This document shows, piece after piece, positions 5,716 to 14,180 of a stretch of DNA of 41,231 nucleotides. The stretch's first letter is position 1. The number at the start of each line of letters is the position of its first letter. Source of the DNA: Deltaproteobacteria bacterium. Lineage in GTDB: Bacteria; Myxococcota; SpSt-1050; JACRCP01. The position numbers were made by a program, and so were the translations under genes. Below the pieces are notes generated by a model. That model made no database searches. It was not told where the DNA came from and saw only the letters and a program-made list of their open reading frames with translations. The DNA is taken from contig JACRCP010000344.1 of assembly GCA_016218965.1 (NCBI GenBank), positions 1-41,231 of the forward strand, in the 5' to 3' direction.

Positions 5716-7654
5716 GCCTCTGCTGGGCCATCTTGTGGATGGAGGCGGCGGGGAGGGTCATGGCGGTGACCGACTGGAGATTTTTTCGGGCCTGGGCGGG
5801 GTTCAAAAAAGCGTCCTCGAAAAGACGCTCGGCCGTGCGGTCGAGCTTCCTTAAGGCATTCAGCACCTCGATGTTGTCCGGCGCCACCTCGAAGCCCTGA
5901 CGGATCTGCTCGAACGCCTCTTCGTACCGGCCCTTGTCGTAAAGCGATGAGCCGGCCTTCACGTATGACTCGGCAAGCTGGCGCTGGATCTCGTCGCGGT
6001 AGTGGCTTGGGGGGTTGACGGGCACGAGCTTGGCGTCGGTCTCGAGCACGTTTTTCCAGAACCGCGCCGCCTCCTTGACGTTGTTCTGAAGCATGTGCCC
6101 CTGGGCCTCCTTGAACTTGCCCTGCGCAAAAAAGATCTCCCCCTGGAGGCCCTCGACCTTTCCCTTGTCGATGTCCTTGGCCTTCTTGTCCTGCAAAAGC
6201 TTCGTGAACTCGCGCATGGCCTCGTCGGGCTTGCCCCTGTAATAAAGGACCATTCCCTTCCTGATGCGTTCGTCCGGATACTTCGACTGAAGGAGCGTGT
6301 CGGGGTCCTTCACCGTCCCGAGCGAGTACAGATCGTCCTTGCCGCTTCTGACCGGCGGCTTCCACTCGACGAATCTGATCTTTTTCTTGCGAAGGGACGC
6401 CTCGGTGTTGCGCAGCATCCTCAATGCCTCGGCGTTGTCGGGGTCGATGTCGAGCGCCCTGCAGAGCGCCTCGTGGAGTTTCCGCGGATCGCCGCGGCGG
6501 GACATCGCCTTGACCTCGGCGAGCGCGGCCATCGAGCGTTTGCGATCTATCTCCTTGATTCTGGGCGCGGCCCGCGCGCTGTAGGCGCTCTTTCGCGGAA
6601 TCCTGGCGAACTTGTCCCTTGCGTCCTCGAGCTTCCCGAACGCGAGGTGTTTTTCGCCTTTCTCGAAGACGCGCTTGTTGTCGAGCTCGCCCAAGGCGGC
6701 CTTTTTGAGCTTTGCGGCATCCTGGTTTAGGGGGTCCTTGTCTAGCGCCGCCTTGGCCTCGGAGAGCGCCTCGTCCCAGCGCTCCTTGTCGATGAGCGAG
6801 CGCGCCCGGTCGACCTTCTCTCTTGCGAACTCCTCGGCGGTGGAGGCCTTCTGCTGGATCTGGGCGGAGTCCAGGCTCTTCTGCTGGGTACGGCGCTTCT
6901 TGATGGCCCCGGCGACCACGACCATGGCGAGGACAAGGAACACCGTCACGGCGACCGCGATGGCCGTCTTCCCGAACCTGAATCCGGCGGTCCCGGCGCC
7001 CGCGGGCCCGGGGGCCGCGCCGGCGCGCGCGGGGGACGTCCCCGCGGCGGCCGCGCCCGGCAGGCGGAACTCAAACTCAATCTGGCCGAAGGTCACCTGG
7101 CACCCGTCGCCCAGGGCGGCCTCCTTGATGCGTTTCCCGTTGATTGTCGTTCCGTTGCTCGAGTCGAGGTCGACCACGCGGGGCCCGCCCTTGTCGAACC
7201 TGAGCGAGGCGTGCCGGCGCGAGATCGATTGATGGATCAGCACGATGTGGTTGTCCTCGGTCCGGCCGACGAAGATCTCGGGTGCGTCAAGGACGTGGGT
7301 TTCGCCGGTGACCGGGGCCCTTTTCCCCACCAGCATCCCCCATGCCGCCTCGTCGCCCTCATCCTCGCGCCCGCGCACGACCAGCGTGAACTGGTCGATC
7401 GTTATCGGGACGCCGGGTCTTATCACCACGGCTTCGGTGATGCGCTTCCTGTTGATGAAGATGCCGTTGCTCGAACCGAGATCCTCGACGAAGACCTGCT
7501 CTTCCCACGTGTAGATCCTGGCGTGCCTGCGCGAGACGCCGGCGACGGGGAGCACGACATCGTTGTCGTTGTCGCGGCCGACCGAGATCTCGCCCTTCGC
7601 AAGGGAGTAGGACTTCTCGGTTCCGTCCGGCGATGTGACGATGAGGTAGTTCAT
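5699..7654 (-). CDS. Double-FHA, single-TM, TPR-repeat protein
   Basis: 651 residues. Two FHA (phosphothreonine-binding) domains occupy about 1-95 and 118-200; each carries the signature GR...SRRHA...LGSSNG or LDSSNGT. An Ala/Pro/Gly linker leads to one transmembrane helix at about 229-252 followed by a KKRR stop-transfer cluster, so the FHA domains face the cytoplasm. The rest (about 265-650) is Lys/Glu/Ala-rich helical repeat, read as TPR-like units, and would be periplasmic. It sits downstream of the FHA-CpaF ATPase and secretin genes on the same strand and is probably the inner-membrane adaptor of that secretion machine, linking Ser/Thr kinase signalling to assembly. The adaptor role is an inference. 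Confidence 0.82.
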   Translation of the reverse strand: MNYLIVTSPDGTEKSYSLAKGEISVGRDNDNDVVLPVAGVSRRHARIYTWEEQVFVEDLGSSNGIFINRKRITEAVVIRPGVPITIDQFTLVVRGREDEGDEAAWGMLVGKRAPVTGETHVLDAPEIFVGRTEDNHIVLIHQSISRRHASLRFDKGGPRVVDLDSSNGTTINGKRIKEAALGDGCQVTFGQIEFEFRLPGAAAAGTSPARAGAAPGPAGAGTAGFRFGKTAIAVAVTVFLVLAMVVVAGAIKKRRTQQKSLDSAQIQQKASTAEEFAREKVDRARSLIDKERWDEALSEAKAALDKDPLNQDAAKLKKAALGELDNKRVFEKGEKHLAFGKLEDARDKFARIPRKSAYSARAAPRIKEIDRKRSMAALAEVKAMSRRGDPRKLHEALCRALDIDPDNAEALRMLRNTEASLRKKKIRFVEWKPPVRSGKDDLYSLGTVKDPDTLLQSKYPDERIRKGMVLYYRGKPDEAMREFTKLLQDKKAKDIDKGKVEGLQGEIFFAQGKFKEAQGHMLQNNVKEAARFWKNVLETDAKLVPVNPPSHYRDEIQRQLAESYVKAGSSLYDKGRYEEAFEQIRQGFEVAPDNIEVLNALRKLDRTAERLFEDAFLNPAQARKNLQSVTAMTLPAASIHKMAQQRLRELR

Positions 7655-7878
7655 ACAATCAGTTCAGGAGTCCATCTTCGAAGCCGGTTTGACGGTTTGT
7701 TGACCGGCCGCCCGTCTTGCTCCCCGGCCGCGCCTCCGCGCCGTTTTCGGATGCGGCATCCTGTTTCACTAGTGGTTGCCCGAAAACGTCGCTACAGCGC
7801 AACCGGGTCGCGTCCGGGCGGCACCCAGGCCGGGTTTGTGCAATGCACCCGGAACTCCTCAACTCCACAACTCCTCCG

Positions 7879-8102
7879 TCACTCCCTGAATATGGACATG
7901 TCCACCCTGATCCCGCGCCGCTGGAGGTCGTCGAAGAACTTGGGGATGAAGCCGGTCGAGACATAGCGGCCGCGGACGTGCCCTTTGTCGTCGAAGCCCT
8001 CCTGCTTGAAGTAGAAGATGTCCTGCATCGATATGACGTCGACCTCCATCCCGGTAATCTCCGTCACGTAGGTGACCTTGCGCGAGCCGTCGGGGAACGG
8101 GA
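7879..8102 (-). pseudogene. Out-of-frame C-terminal end of the CpaF ATPase
   Basis: Downstream of about position 8097, the expected CpaF C-terminus continues in a different frame from the ATPase body: it reads FPDGSRKVTYVTEITGM, QDIFYFKQEGFDDKG and STGFIPKFFDDLQRRG to a stop at 7879-7881. These are the standard last 75 or so residues of TadA/CpaF ATPases. A single missing base in the run around 8093-8101 (CCCGTTCCCC on the coding strand) would join it to the upstream frame. Confidence 0.85.
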
Positions 8103-9710
8103 GAGCTGGACCACCACGTTGACGGCCGACGCGATCTGCTCGCGGATCGCCCGCACCGGCAGATCCATACCAGACATCAGGACCATCGTCTCGAGTCTCG
8201 AAAGCGAATCGCGCGGGGAGTTGGCGTGGACGGTCGTGAGCGATCCGTCGTGGCCGGTGTTCATGGCCTGGAGCATGTCCAGGGCCTCGCCTCCGCGGCA
8301 CTCGCCCACGACTATTCGGTCCGGGCGCATCCGGAGGCAGTTCTTGACCAGGTCACGTATGGCGATCTGTCCCTTGCCTTCGATGTTCGGCGGCCGGGCC
8401 TCGAGCGCAATCCAGTGCTCCTGCTTGAGCTGGATCTCGGCGGCGTCCTCGACCGTGACTATTCGCTCGCTCTCGGGGATGAAGCTCGACAGGGCATTGA
8501 GCAACGTCGTCTTCCCTGAGCCGGTGCCGCCGGACACGACGCAGTTCCGGCGGGCAAGGACGCAGAGTTTCAAAAACTCGACCATCTGCGGAGAGATCGA
8601 GGAGACCTTCATGAGGTCCTCGACGCTCATCTTGTCCTTTTTGAACTTCCGGATGGTGATGGAGGGGCCTTTGAGGGCGAGCGGGGGGATGATGGCGTTG
8701 ACGCGGCTCCCGTCCTTCAGGCGCGCGTCGACCATCGGGCTCGACTCATCAATTCGGCGTCCTATGGGTGCCACGATGCGTTCGATGACGCCCAGCACCG
8801 CCTGGTCGCTCGAAAAGGTCTTTTCGGTGAGCTCCAGCAGGCCGTTGCGCTCGATGTAGATCTGCTTGCTGTGGTTGACCATGATCTCCGAGATCGACTC
8901 GTCGGCGAGAAACTCCTCGAGCGGTCCCAGGCCGAGGGCCTCGTTCAAGATGTCCGTGACGAGCACTTCCCGGTCGATGGCGGCCGGGATCTCGCCCGCC
9001 TTGTCGAGCTGGCCCATGATCTCGCGCACCGACACTTCTGTCCGGCGCCACAGCTCGTCGTCCGCGAGCTTGTTGATGTCGAGGCGCCGGAGGTCCATGT
9101 GCTCGACAAGCCGATCGAAGATCCTCCGCGCGATCGACCTCCGTTCCTGCATGACCGCCGAATTGACACGCCGCCGCCGCGCCAAAAGTCCTTCGTCCAC
9201 CATGACCTTGGCGGGCGCGGGGTCGGTGCGAACCTGCTGCGCCGCGCCGGGCCGAACAGGGGGCCCCTGGTCCTGCCGAATAGCCTGGCCCGGGCTTGGT
9301 CGAAGATTCGGGTTGGTCGCGGGGCCTGTCGGGCCAGGCCGGCCCTGGGGCACGGAAGAAGACAGCATGACCTCGCCGGACGGCGCGCGGGGAGGCGGCC
9401 TCGACGGCCCCGACCCCCCATCCCCTTCGTCGGTCCTGAAGACGCAGTCGCCTACCTGGATCTCGTCACCGGCGCGGACGACGGTGGGCTTGAGCACCTT
9501 CTGCCCGTTGATGAACGTCCCGTTGGTGCTGTTGAGATCGACGACGACGAGCCGTCCGTCCTTGAACACGAGCCTCGCGTGGCGCTTGCTGACGTTGTTC
9601 TTGGGGATGACGACGTCGTTCTCGTTCGCGCGCCCGATGGTGATGTCGGTCTTGGCGAAGCTCAACCGGCTTTCGCGCCCGTCCTGGTCGATCATGTTGA
9701 GGCTGAACAC
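8064..9710 (-). CDS. cpaF: FHA-domain CpaF/TadA-type secretion ATPase (frameshifted near its C-terminus)
   Basis: 548 residues as read. An N-terminal FHA domain (about 1-92; GRANENDV, SKRHARL, NSTNGTFING) is joined by a Pro/Gly/Gln-rich linker (95-165) to a CpaF/TadA ATPase. Walker A GGTGSGKTT lies at 394-402, followed by the VEDAAEIQL Asp box, the RMRPDRIVVGECRGGEAL Walker B region and TTVHANS His box. The ATPase would drive assembly of a Tad/Flp-type pilus or secretion apparatus. After LSR the frame runs into 8 non-homologous residues and stops; the true C-terminus lies in the next frame down to 7879. This is either a sequencing error in a C/G run or a recent mutation. Translation starts at a GTG with AGAGGA upstream, 21 bp after the secretin gene. 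Confidence 0.88.
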   Translation of the reverse strand: MFSLNMIDQDGRESRLSFAKTDITIGRANENDVVIPKNNVSKRHARLVFKDGRLVVVDLNSTNGTFINGQKVLKPTVVRAGDEIQVGDCVFRTDEGDGGSGPSRPPPRAPSGEVMLSSSVPQGRPGPTGPATNPNLRPSPGQAIRQDQGPPVRPGAAQQVRTDPAPAKVMVDEGLLARRRRVNSAVMQERRSIARRIFDRLVEHMDLRRLDINKLADDELWRRTEVSVREIMGQLDKAGEIPAAIDREVLVTDILNEALGLGPLEEFLADESISEIMVNHSKQIYIERNGLLELTEKTFSSDQAVLGVIERIVAPIGRRIDESSPMVDARLKDGSRVNAIIPPLALKGPSITIRKFKKDKMSVEDLMKVSSISPQMVEFLKLCVLARRNCVVSGGTGSGKTTLLNALSSFIPESERIVTVEDAAEIQLKQEHWIALEARPPNIEGKGQIAIRDLVKNCLRMRPDRIVVGECRGGEALDMLQAMNTGHDGSLTTVHANSPRDSLSRLETMVLMSGMDLPVRAIREQIASAVNVVVQLSRSPTARARSPT

Positions 9711-9731
9711 TGCGTCCTCTGCTTCGAACGG

Positions 9732-11261
9732 TCAGTCGAAGATCCCCCAACCGACCTCGCTTTTGGCCTTGCGGTAGCGCGCCTTGATGTCGTCTATGAG
9801 CTGCCGGATGCGAGGGGTGTTCGGGGAGACGATCTTGGGGGTGACGAACACGGCCAGCTCGGTCTTGCGCTCCTGGAAGTTGCGCGACTTGAAGAGCTCG
9901 CCGATTATCGGGATGTGGCCCAGCAGCGGGAGCTTGCTCACATCCTTTTGCTCGTCGTTCGAGAAGAGGCCCGAGAGCACTATCGTTTCGCCGTGCTTGA
10001 CCGTGACGCTGGTGGCGACGTTCCGGGTCCGGAAACCGGGGATGGACGTCGCGAAACCCGGCGGCTGGACCGAGAGCGACCGGTCGATGTCCGAGACTAT
10101 GGCCTCGATCTTGGTGCTTATGTTCCCCTGGGCGTCGGTGGTTGGCGTGACGTTGAGCTGGACGCCGAACTTCTTGAACTCGACGGTGGCGGTCTGGTTG
10201 GTGATGAGGGGGATGGGGATCTCGCCGCCCGCCAGGAACTCGGCCTTCTCGCCGCTGGCGCAGACCAGTTTGGGCTGGGCGAGGACGCGGGTGTACCCGT
10301 CGTTGAACTGAAAGCCCAGCGCGAAGTCGGCCGAGAAAGCCCCCAGGAGGTTGATCTGCTCCTCGTCGGCGCCCGGGCCCGTGATGATCTTCTTGTAGGC
10401 ATATTCGCCCGCGAGGTTGCCGGCGATGTCTGTCGGGTACTTGATGCCGATCTTGTCAAGCGACCCGCGCTTGATCTCGACGAACTGCACCTCCATGAGA
10501 ACCATCCGCTTGATCCCCACGGTCACGAGGTTCTCGACCTGCTCGCCCAGGGCCTTGATGATGAGCTCGAGCTTGTGTTGGTCGTTTGTCGATTCGACCG
10601 ATCCCTCCAGAAACACGGTGGTCGCGACCACGTTTGCCTGGACGTCCTTCATCCCGTTGCGCTTGAGGATCTCGACGAGCGCGTTGGCCGCGAGCTTTTT
10701 CGCATTGGGGTTGAGCTTGACCAGGTTCTGGACGTTGCCGTAGAGCTTGGTGATCTGCGCGACCCGCTCGTAGTCCTCTGCGGTAAACGCCTTCCCTTCG
10801 ATGAATATCTGGTCGCCCGCCTGGTTGATCTGGATGCCCTCGCGGTCCCCCAGGAGCCTTTTGACGTCGGCGATCCCGGCCTTGGCGCCGGCGGGGGTGA
10901 CGTTGACCATGTAGTTGATCTGCAGGCTGCCCTTGAAGACCACCACGTTGGTCTGGCCCGGGCCGACCGCACGGATTATGATCTGGTTGCCGGCCGTCTG
11001 GACGGTCGCCACCGCAGGGTCGCCCTCCACCACGCGCGTGGCGCCGGGGATCGTGAGGCTCCGGGTCTGCCCGACTCCGAGCGTGATGGAAGTGTCCCCC
11101 TGCGCAAGCGCGGCCGCGGCGTTGAAAAGCACGGCTGCGGCGAGGGTGACGACTGAAGCGAGCGCAGGCGGATTCAGTCCGCCGAAGCGAGCCGGGGGGA
11201 CCGGGGGGGAAGTTCGCGCAGCGACCCCCGGAGTCACGCAAGTGAGCTGACGCATCGTCAT
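9732..11261 (-). CDS. cpaC: CpaC/RcpA-family secretin of a Tad-type secretion system
   Basis: 509 residues from the ATG at 11261, preferred because AAGGAG lies 5 bases upstream; a start at 11297 has no such site. After a long signal region ending ALAQG (about residues 1-54) come the pilus-assembly N-domain (ITLGVGQTRSLTIPG, then VVVFKG), a BON-like segment, and the secretin core with EIPIPLI, KFGVQLNVTPT and the C-terminal LPLLGHIPIIGELFKS. It would form the outer-membrane channel through which the structure powered by the FHA-CpaF ATPase passes. Residues 9-35, between the start of the signal peptide and its hydrophobic core, are encoded by a palindromic repeat element, an odd place for an insertion. 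No prepilin gene is in the window. Confidence 0.9.
   Translation of the reverse strand: MTMRQLTCVTPGVAARTSPPVPPARFGGLNPPALASVVTLAAAVLFNAAAALAQGDTSITLGVGQTRSLTIPGATRVVEGDPAVATVQTAGNQIIIRAVGPGQTNVVVFKGSLQINYMVNVTPAGAKAGIADVKRLLGDREGIQINQAGDQIFIEGKAFTAEDYERVAQITKLYGNVQNLVKLNPNAKKLAANALVEILKRNGMKDVQANVVATTVFLEGSVESTNDQHKLELIIKALGEQVENLVTVGIKRMVLMEVQFVEIKRGSLDKIGIKYPTDIAGNLAGEYAYKKIITGPGADEEQINLLGAFSADFALGFQFNDGYTRVLAQPKLVCASGEKAEFLAGGEIPIPLITNQTATVEFKKFGVQLNVTPTTDAQGNISTKIEAIVSDIDRSLSVQPPGFATSIPGFRTRNVATSVTVKHGETIVLSGLFSNDEQKDVSKLPLLGHIPIIGELFKSRNFQERKTELAVFVTPKIVSPNTPRIRQLIDDIKARYRKAKSEVGWGIFD
11157..11237 (-). repeat. In-frame palindromic element, copy A (inside secretin signal peptide)
   Basis: Read on the minus strand, this segment matches the copies at about 29919-29993 and 30202-30281. 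It begins CCGGGGG, pairs with CCCCCGG about 25 bases on, and ends with the hairpin GGCGGA-ctgaa-TCCGCC followed by TGCGCTCGC. It encodes PPVPPAR..GLNPPALA in the secretin frame. Boundaries are approximate. Confidence 0.78.
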
Positions 11262-11306
11262 CCGGCTCCTTCCACACGGCATGCCGAGCAGGTCCACGTT
11301 GGGTGA

Positions 11307-11335
11307 CGCTTACTCAATCCGGCGCGTTTTGTCAA
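11307..11335 (-). promoter_or_regulatory. Possible sigma70-type promoter for the secretin operon
   Basis: On the minus strand TTGACA (11335-11330) is followed after 17 bases by TAAGCG (11312-11307). The -35 box is perfect but the -10 box is weak. It lies about 46 bases upstream of the secretin ATG and diverges from the promoter at 11353-11381. Confidence 0.4.
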
Positions 11336-11352
11336 GGAAGGGCAAAGTGCGT

Positions 11353-11381
11353 TTGACGCGCGGATTTGACCGGCGTACAAT
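11353..11381 (+). promoter_or_regulatory. Sigma70-type promoter for the YdcH-like gene
   Basis: TTGACG at 11353-11358 and TACAAT at 11376-11381 are separated by 17 bases. The downstream gene starts at 11433, with AAGGAGTGA about 10 bases before its ATG. Confidence 0.65.
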
Positions 11382-11432
11382 TACATTGTTGGCGCGGTCC
11401 GGCACAAACAGTGCACAAGGAGTGACGCCGAA

Positions 11433-11663
11433 ATGGAGAACACTGCGAACGTGAGGTCCCCGGCGCCCGGTGAAAACGATTTCGGCTCGATCATAGTGAA
11501 GCTCCGGGCCGAACACCGGGCACTCGAGGCGAGGCTCGATCTCCTCAACAAACGCCTGCACCTCTCGGCCGACGAACAGGTCGAGAAAAAGGACCTTCAA
11601 AAGCTCAAGCTCAAGACCAAGGACCGGATCTTCGCGCTCGAACGGAAAACCGGCCGGGCGTAG
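11433..11663 (+). CDS. YdcH-like (DUF465) small helical protein
   Basis: 76 residues, highly charged and predicted to be helical or coiled-coil. The segment from about residue 30 (EHRALEARLDLLNKRLHLS, then LQKLKLKTKDRIFALE) has the DUF465/YdcH pattern: a His-X2-Leu-Glu start and a final LKxxKLxxKDxI-type helix. These short cytoplasmic proteins are widespread and their role is poorly known. The gene has its own consensus-like promoter (11353-11381) and a good ribosome-binding site, and is transcribed divergently from the secretin operon. Length is normal for the family. Confidence 0.75.
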   Translation: MENTANVRSPAPGENDFGSIIVKLRAEHRALEARLDLLNKRLHLSADEQVEKKDLQKLKLKTKDRIFALERKTGRA

Positions 11664-11719
11664 AAGCGGACAAACGGGCGTGACCGACGCCCACCGTAGG
11701 ACGGAAGGCACAACGAGGT

Positions 11720-13009
11720 TTGGACGCCCGAGCATTCATTGCCTTTGTTGTTGGTGTGCGGTTTGCTGCGCTTTTGGCCGCGGTGTGCGTAGTAGCGGGC
11801 GGTTGCGGGGACGAAGTGTCCGGCAGAATGGCCGGGGGATTCAACCTGCCCCAGCGCGACGGGAGCCTGCTCCCGCCGCCGGACGGGAGTGCGGCGCCCG
11901 ACGCGGGGCATGACGATGCGGCTCCCGAAGGCGGCGAGCTTCCGGACGCGGCGGCGGACGACGCGGGACCGGGCGGGGACGATCTTGTCGAGCCCGACGG
12001 CGGGGGGGTAGACGAGGAGGTGCCCGATGCCGGCGCCCTCGACGCGGGCGACGCGGGGTCACCCGATGTCCCCGACGCGGGATCCGACGCGGGCCGGGAC
12101 GCCGGCTTCGATGCGGGGGTCGCGAGCGCGCTCTCGGGCACGTTCATCACCAAATCGAGCGTCGCCTCGAAGATTGACCAGCTCGGCCTGTCACCCAACC
12201 CGCAGGTCGCGCCCGCGAGCCAGTACTTCGTGATCACGTATCAACAGGCCGGCAAACACCTCAAGTTCAGCACGAAAATCTGCTATCTCGACCTGCCGGA
12301 CACGAAGGCCGTGGGCGGCGCGCGGGTGACTGAGACGTGGTGGAAAAAGAAGCCCGTCTCGGAGTTCCTGCCGACCATCGTGAGCGAAGGCGATTTCCTG
12401 TCGTCGCCGGACCCGGGCGCGGCGTACGTGCCGACGCCGCAGACGGTGTTTCTGGGGTACGACGGATCGCAGAACGGGAATATCCCCAGCGACCCCAACA
12501 ACGATTCGCGTGTCTATGACGAGGACGGTGACGGAAAGAAGGGGGTCACCCTGCACATAGAAGGGATGCCGGTCATCGGGTCGGTGGACGGCTACATCGT
12601 AGAGAAGACCATCACCAGGGAGAGCGGGACGTACGTGAGCGCCAACCGCGTCGAGGGCAAAATCGACAACTACACCGCCGAGGAAAACGTCTTTGACGCC
12701 AGCAACCCCGTCGCGAAAGGCAACAACCCGAAGATCACGTTCGAGCCGAACCCGCCCGCCAAGGACGCGTTCGGCGCCCCCATGCCTCCGGACCTGAACA
12801 CATTCGTCTCGAAACGTGTGGACGGGACCAACGGATCCCAGGCGCTTCTCACAAAAGAGCCCAAGACCGAGGCCGAATTCGACGCGGCATGCAAACAGCT
12901 CTTCGGGCAGGCCTGCGACCCCCAGAACGCCAACCGCTGCTGGGCGACCTGCTGGGACACCTCGAAGAACGCCAAGGTCAAGTGCACCGAGTCGAATCTC
13001 TTCGATTGA
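11720..13009 (+). CDS. Asp/Ala/Gly-rich lipoprotein of unknown function
   Basis: 429 residues from a TTG at 11720; a GTG at 11756 would give a shorter but equally good signal peptide, so the start is uncertain. A hydrophobic segment ends VVAGGC, placing a lipid-modified Cys at about residue 29. Residues 35-135 are a low-complexity linker with repeated DAG and PDA units, typical of surface lipoproteins in Myxococcota-like genomes. The globular part (about 140-429) contains a Ca-binding-like acidic stretch (DPNNDSRVYDEDGDGKKG) and four cysteines near the end, probably disulphide-bonded. I do not recognise the domain. It ends in a hairpin shared with the convergent downstream gene. Confidence 0.75.
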   Translation: MDARAFIAFVVGVRFAALLAAVCVVAGGCGDEVSGRMAGGFNLPQRDGSLLPPPDGSAAPDAGHDDAAPEGGELPDAAADDAGPGGDDLVEPDGGGVDEEVPDAGALDAGDAGSPDVPDAGSDAGRDAGFDAGVASALSGTFITKSSVASKIDQLGLSPNPQVAPASQYFVITYQQAGKHLKFSTKICYLDLPDTKAVGGARVTETWWKKKPVSEFLPTIVSEGDFLSSPDPGAAYVPTPQTVFLGYDGSQNGNIPSDPNNDSRVYDEDGDGKKGVTLHIEGMPVIGSVDGYIVEKTITRESGTYVSANRVEGKIDNYTAEENVFDASNPVAKGNNPKITFEPNPPAKDAFGAPMPPDLNTFVSKRVDGTNGSQALLTKEPKTEAEFDAACKQLFGQACDPQNANRCWATCWDTSKNAKVKCTESNLFD

Positions 13010-13045
13010 CTTTGAAGTGCGCAAGCGAGCTTGCGCAGTCCAAAG
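13010..13045. terminator. Bidirectional terminator-like hairpin between convergent genes
   Basis: TGCGCAAG (13018-13025), loop CGAG and CTTGCGCA (13030-13037) form a perfect 8-bp stem. An outer arm CTTTG (13010-13014) pairs with CAAAG (13041-13045). It starts one base after the stop of the upstream plus-strand gene and ends 8 bases before the end of the minus-strand gene. There is no long T-run, so its strength as an intrinsic terminator is uncertain. Confidence 0.6.
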
Positions 13046-13052
13046 ACAGGCG

Positions 13053-14057
13053 TTACCACAGGAGTTGAAGCGAGAGGAAACCCAGGGGCATGTACGTGTC
13101 GTACGATTCATTGGAGGTTTCGAGCGCAAAGAAGGGAAGCACAAAACGCCCCTCTACGAGGAACCTGGCCGAGTGGTGACGCAGGAACTCCACGCCGCCC
13201 TGCACGCCGGCGCCGACGCCCGAGCCCTCTACGTGCCGGCCGCCGGTTTCGTCTATACGCATGACCGCGAGTCCCCCGCCCAGGTAAAACGCCGTGTTGC
13301 CGGTCGAAAACAGGTAGTCGGCCGCGGCGCCGAACTCGACGAAGCTCGTCGAGCCGCCGCCCATGCCGTCGAGCGTCACGTCGATCCGGACAGACCGCAT
13401 CTCGTACGCGAACCGGAGCATCCCACCCAGCGCGCCCTCGGCGTCGTCCGAGGCGCCTTTGCCCGTCATCACGCCGAGCCCCCAGTACAACTCGCCCGGC
13501 TCCTTCATGCAAAGCTGGCCCGGGACAGCGCGGCCCGTGACCGGTTCGGGCGGGCCGTACGGGGCGGAGACCACGGGCTCCGGTACCCTGGCGGGCGGCC
13601 TCGCCTCCGGTTTCCCCGGGGTGTCGGCGGGCGCCGCTCCGCGTACGAACGTCCCCAGGAGCATCGGGAGGAGCCTGTCGAACTCGGCGGGGTCGGCGGC
13701 CAGGACGTTGATCGAGTCGGTTTCGGCAAGCGACCGCGGATTGCGTTCGACGATCTTGACGCTCAGTTTCGGCCCGCTCCCCGACACGTTCACGCCGAAA
13801 AGCCGGTACGACCCGTGGCGGCCAACCGATCCGTCGAGTGACTTCATGAACGATTCCGGCCCGTCAAGCGACCTGACCTCGACCACGAGGAAACCCGCCG
13901 TCCTGAGGCGTTCGGCCAGGACCGAGCGGAACTTGACAAGCAGGTCGTCCGCGAGGTCGTCGCTCCCGTGCGCGAAGACCGCCGCCGTTTCGGCGGCCAG
14001 CGCGCTCGTTCCGGACGTCAACAGGACCATCGAAACCAGGAAGGCCGCGGTACGCAT
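13053..14057 (-). CDS. Exported protein with predicted outer-membrane beta-barrel C-terminus
   Basis: 334 residues from the ATG at 14057; an upstream start at 14153 would add an Arg-rich stretch in front of the signal peptide and is unlikely. Residues 1-23 are a signal peptide (MRTAAFLVSM... ending ALAAE). The N-terminal half is a small mixed alpha/beta domain (VFAHGSDDLADDLLVKF...). A Pro-rich linker (about 150-180) then leads to alternating hydrophobic strands with many Gly and aromatic residues, ending in LQLLW; a terminal aromatic residue is usual for outer-membrane barrels. No named family is recognised. The gene is convergent with the lipoprotein gene and sits downstream of mfd on the same strand, 123 bp away. 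Confidence 0.65.
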   Translation of the reverse strand: MRTAAFLVSMVLLTSGTSALAAETAAVFAHGSDDLADDLLVKFRSVLAERLRTAGFLVVEVRSLDGPESFMKSLDGSVGRHGSYRLFGVNVSGSGPKLSVKIVERNPRSLAETDSINVLAADPAEFDRLLPMLLGTFVRGAAPADTPGKPEARPPARVPEPVVSAPYGPPEPVTGRAVPGQLCMKEPGELYWGLGVMTGKGASDDAEGALGGMLRFAYEMRSVRIDVTLDGMGGGSTSFVEFGAAADYLFSTGNTAFYLGGGLAVMRIDETGGRHVEGSGVGAGVQGGVEFLRHHSARFLVEGRFVLPFFALETSNESYDTYMPLGFLSLQLLW

Positions 14058-14180
14058 GCCGTCACCCGCCTGAGGGAGTCTTAAATACACCGCTGATGTT
14101 ACACGCGGCGGCCGAGAAACGGGAGCACCGCCCGCGCCTTCTCCGCGACGCACGACATTTTTGTCCTTCTTCCGCGGGGA

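Noticed and set aside
7655..7878. Small gene or RNA between the CpaF and FHA/TPR genes
   Set aside because: No frame with a plausible start, no stable hairpin and no promoter was seen in these 224 bp.
8871..11156. 761-codon plus-strand open frame opposite the secretin and CpaF genes
   Set aside because: Composition is Asp/Leu/Val-rich without motifs and it spans two recognisable antisense genes; it is a codon-bias shadow.
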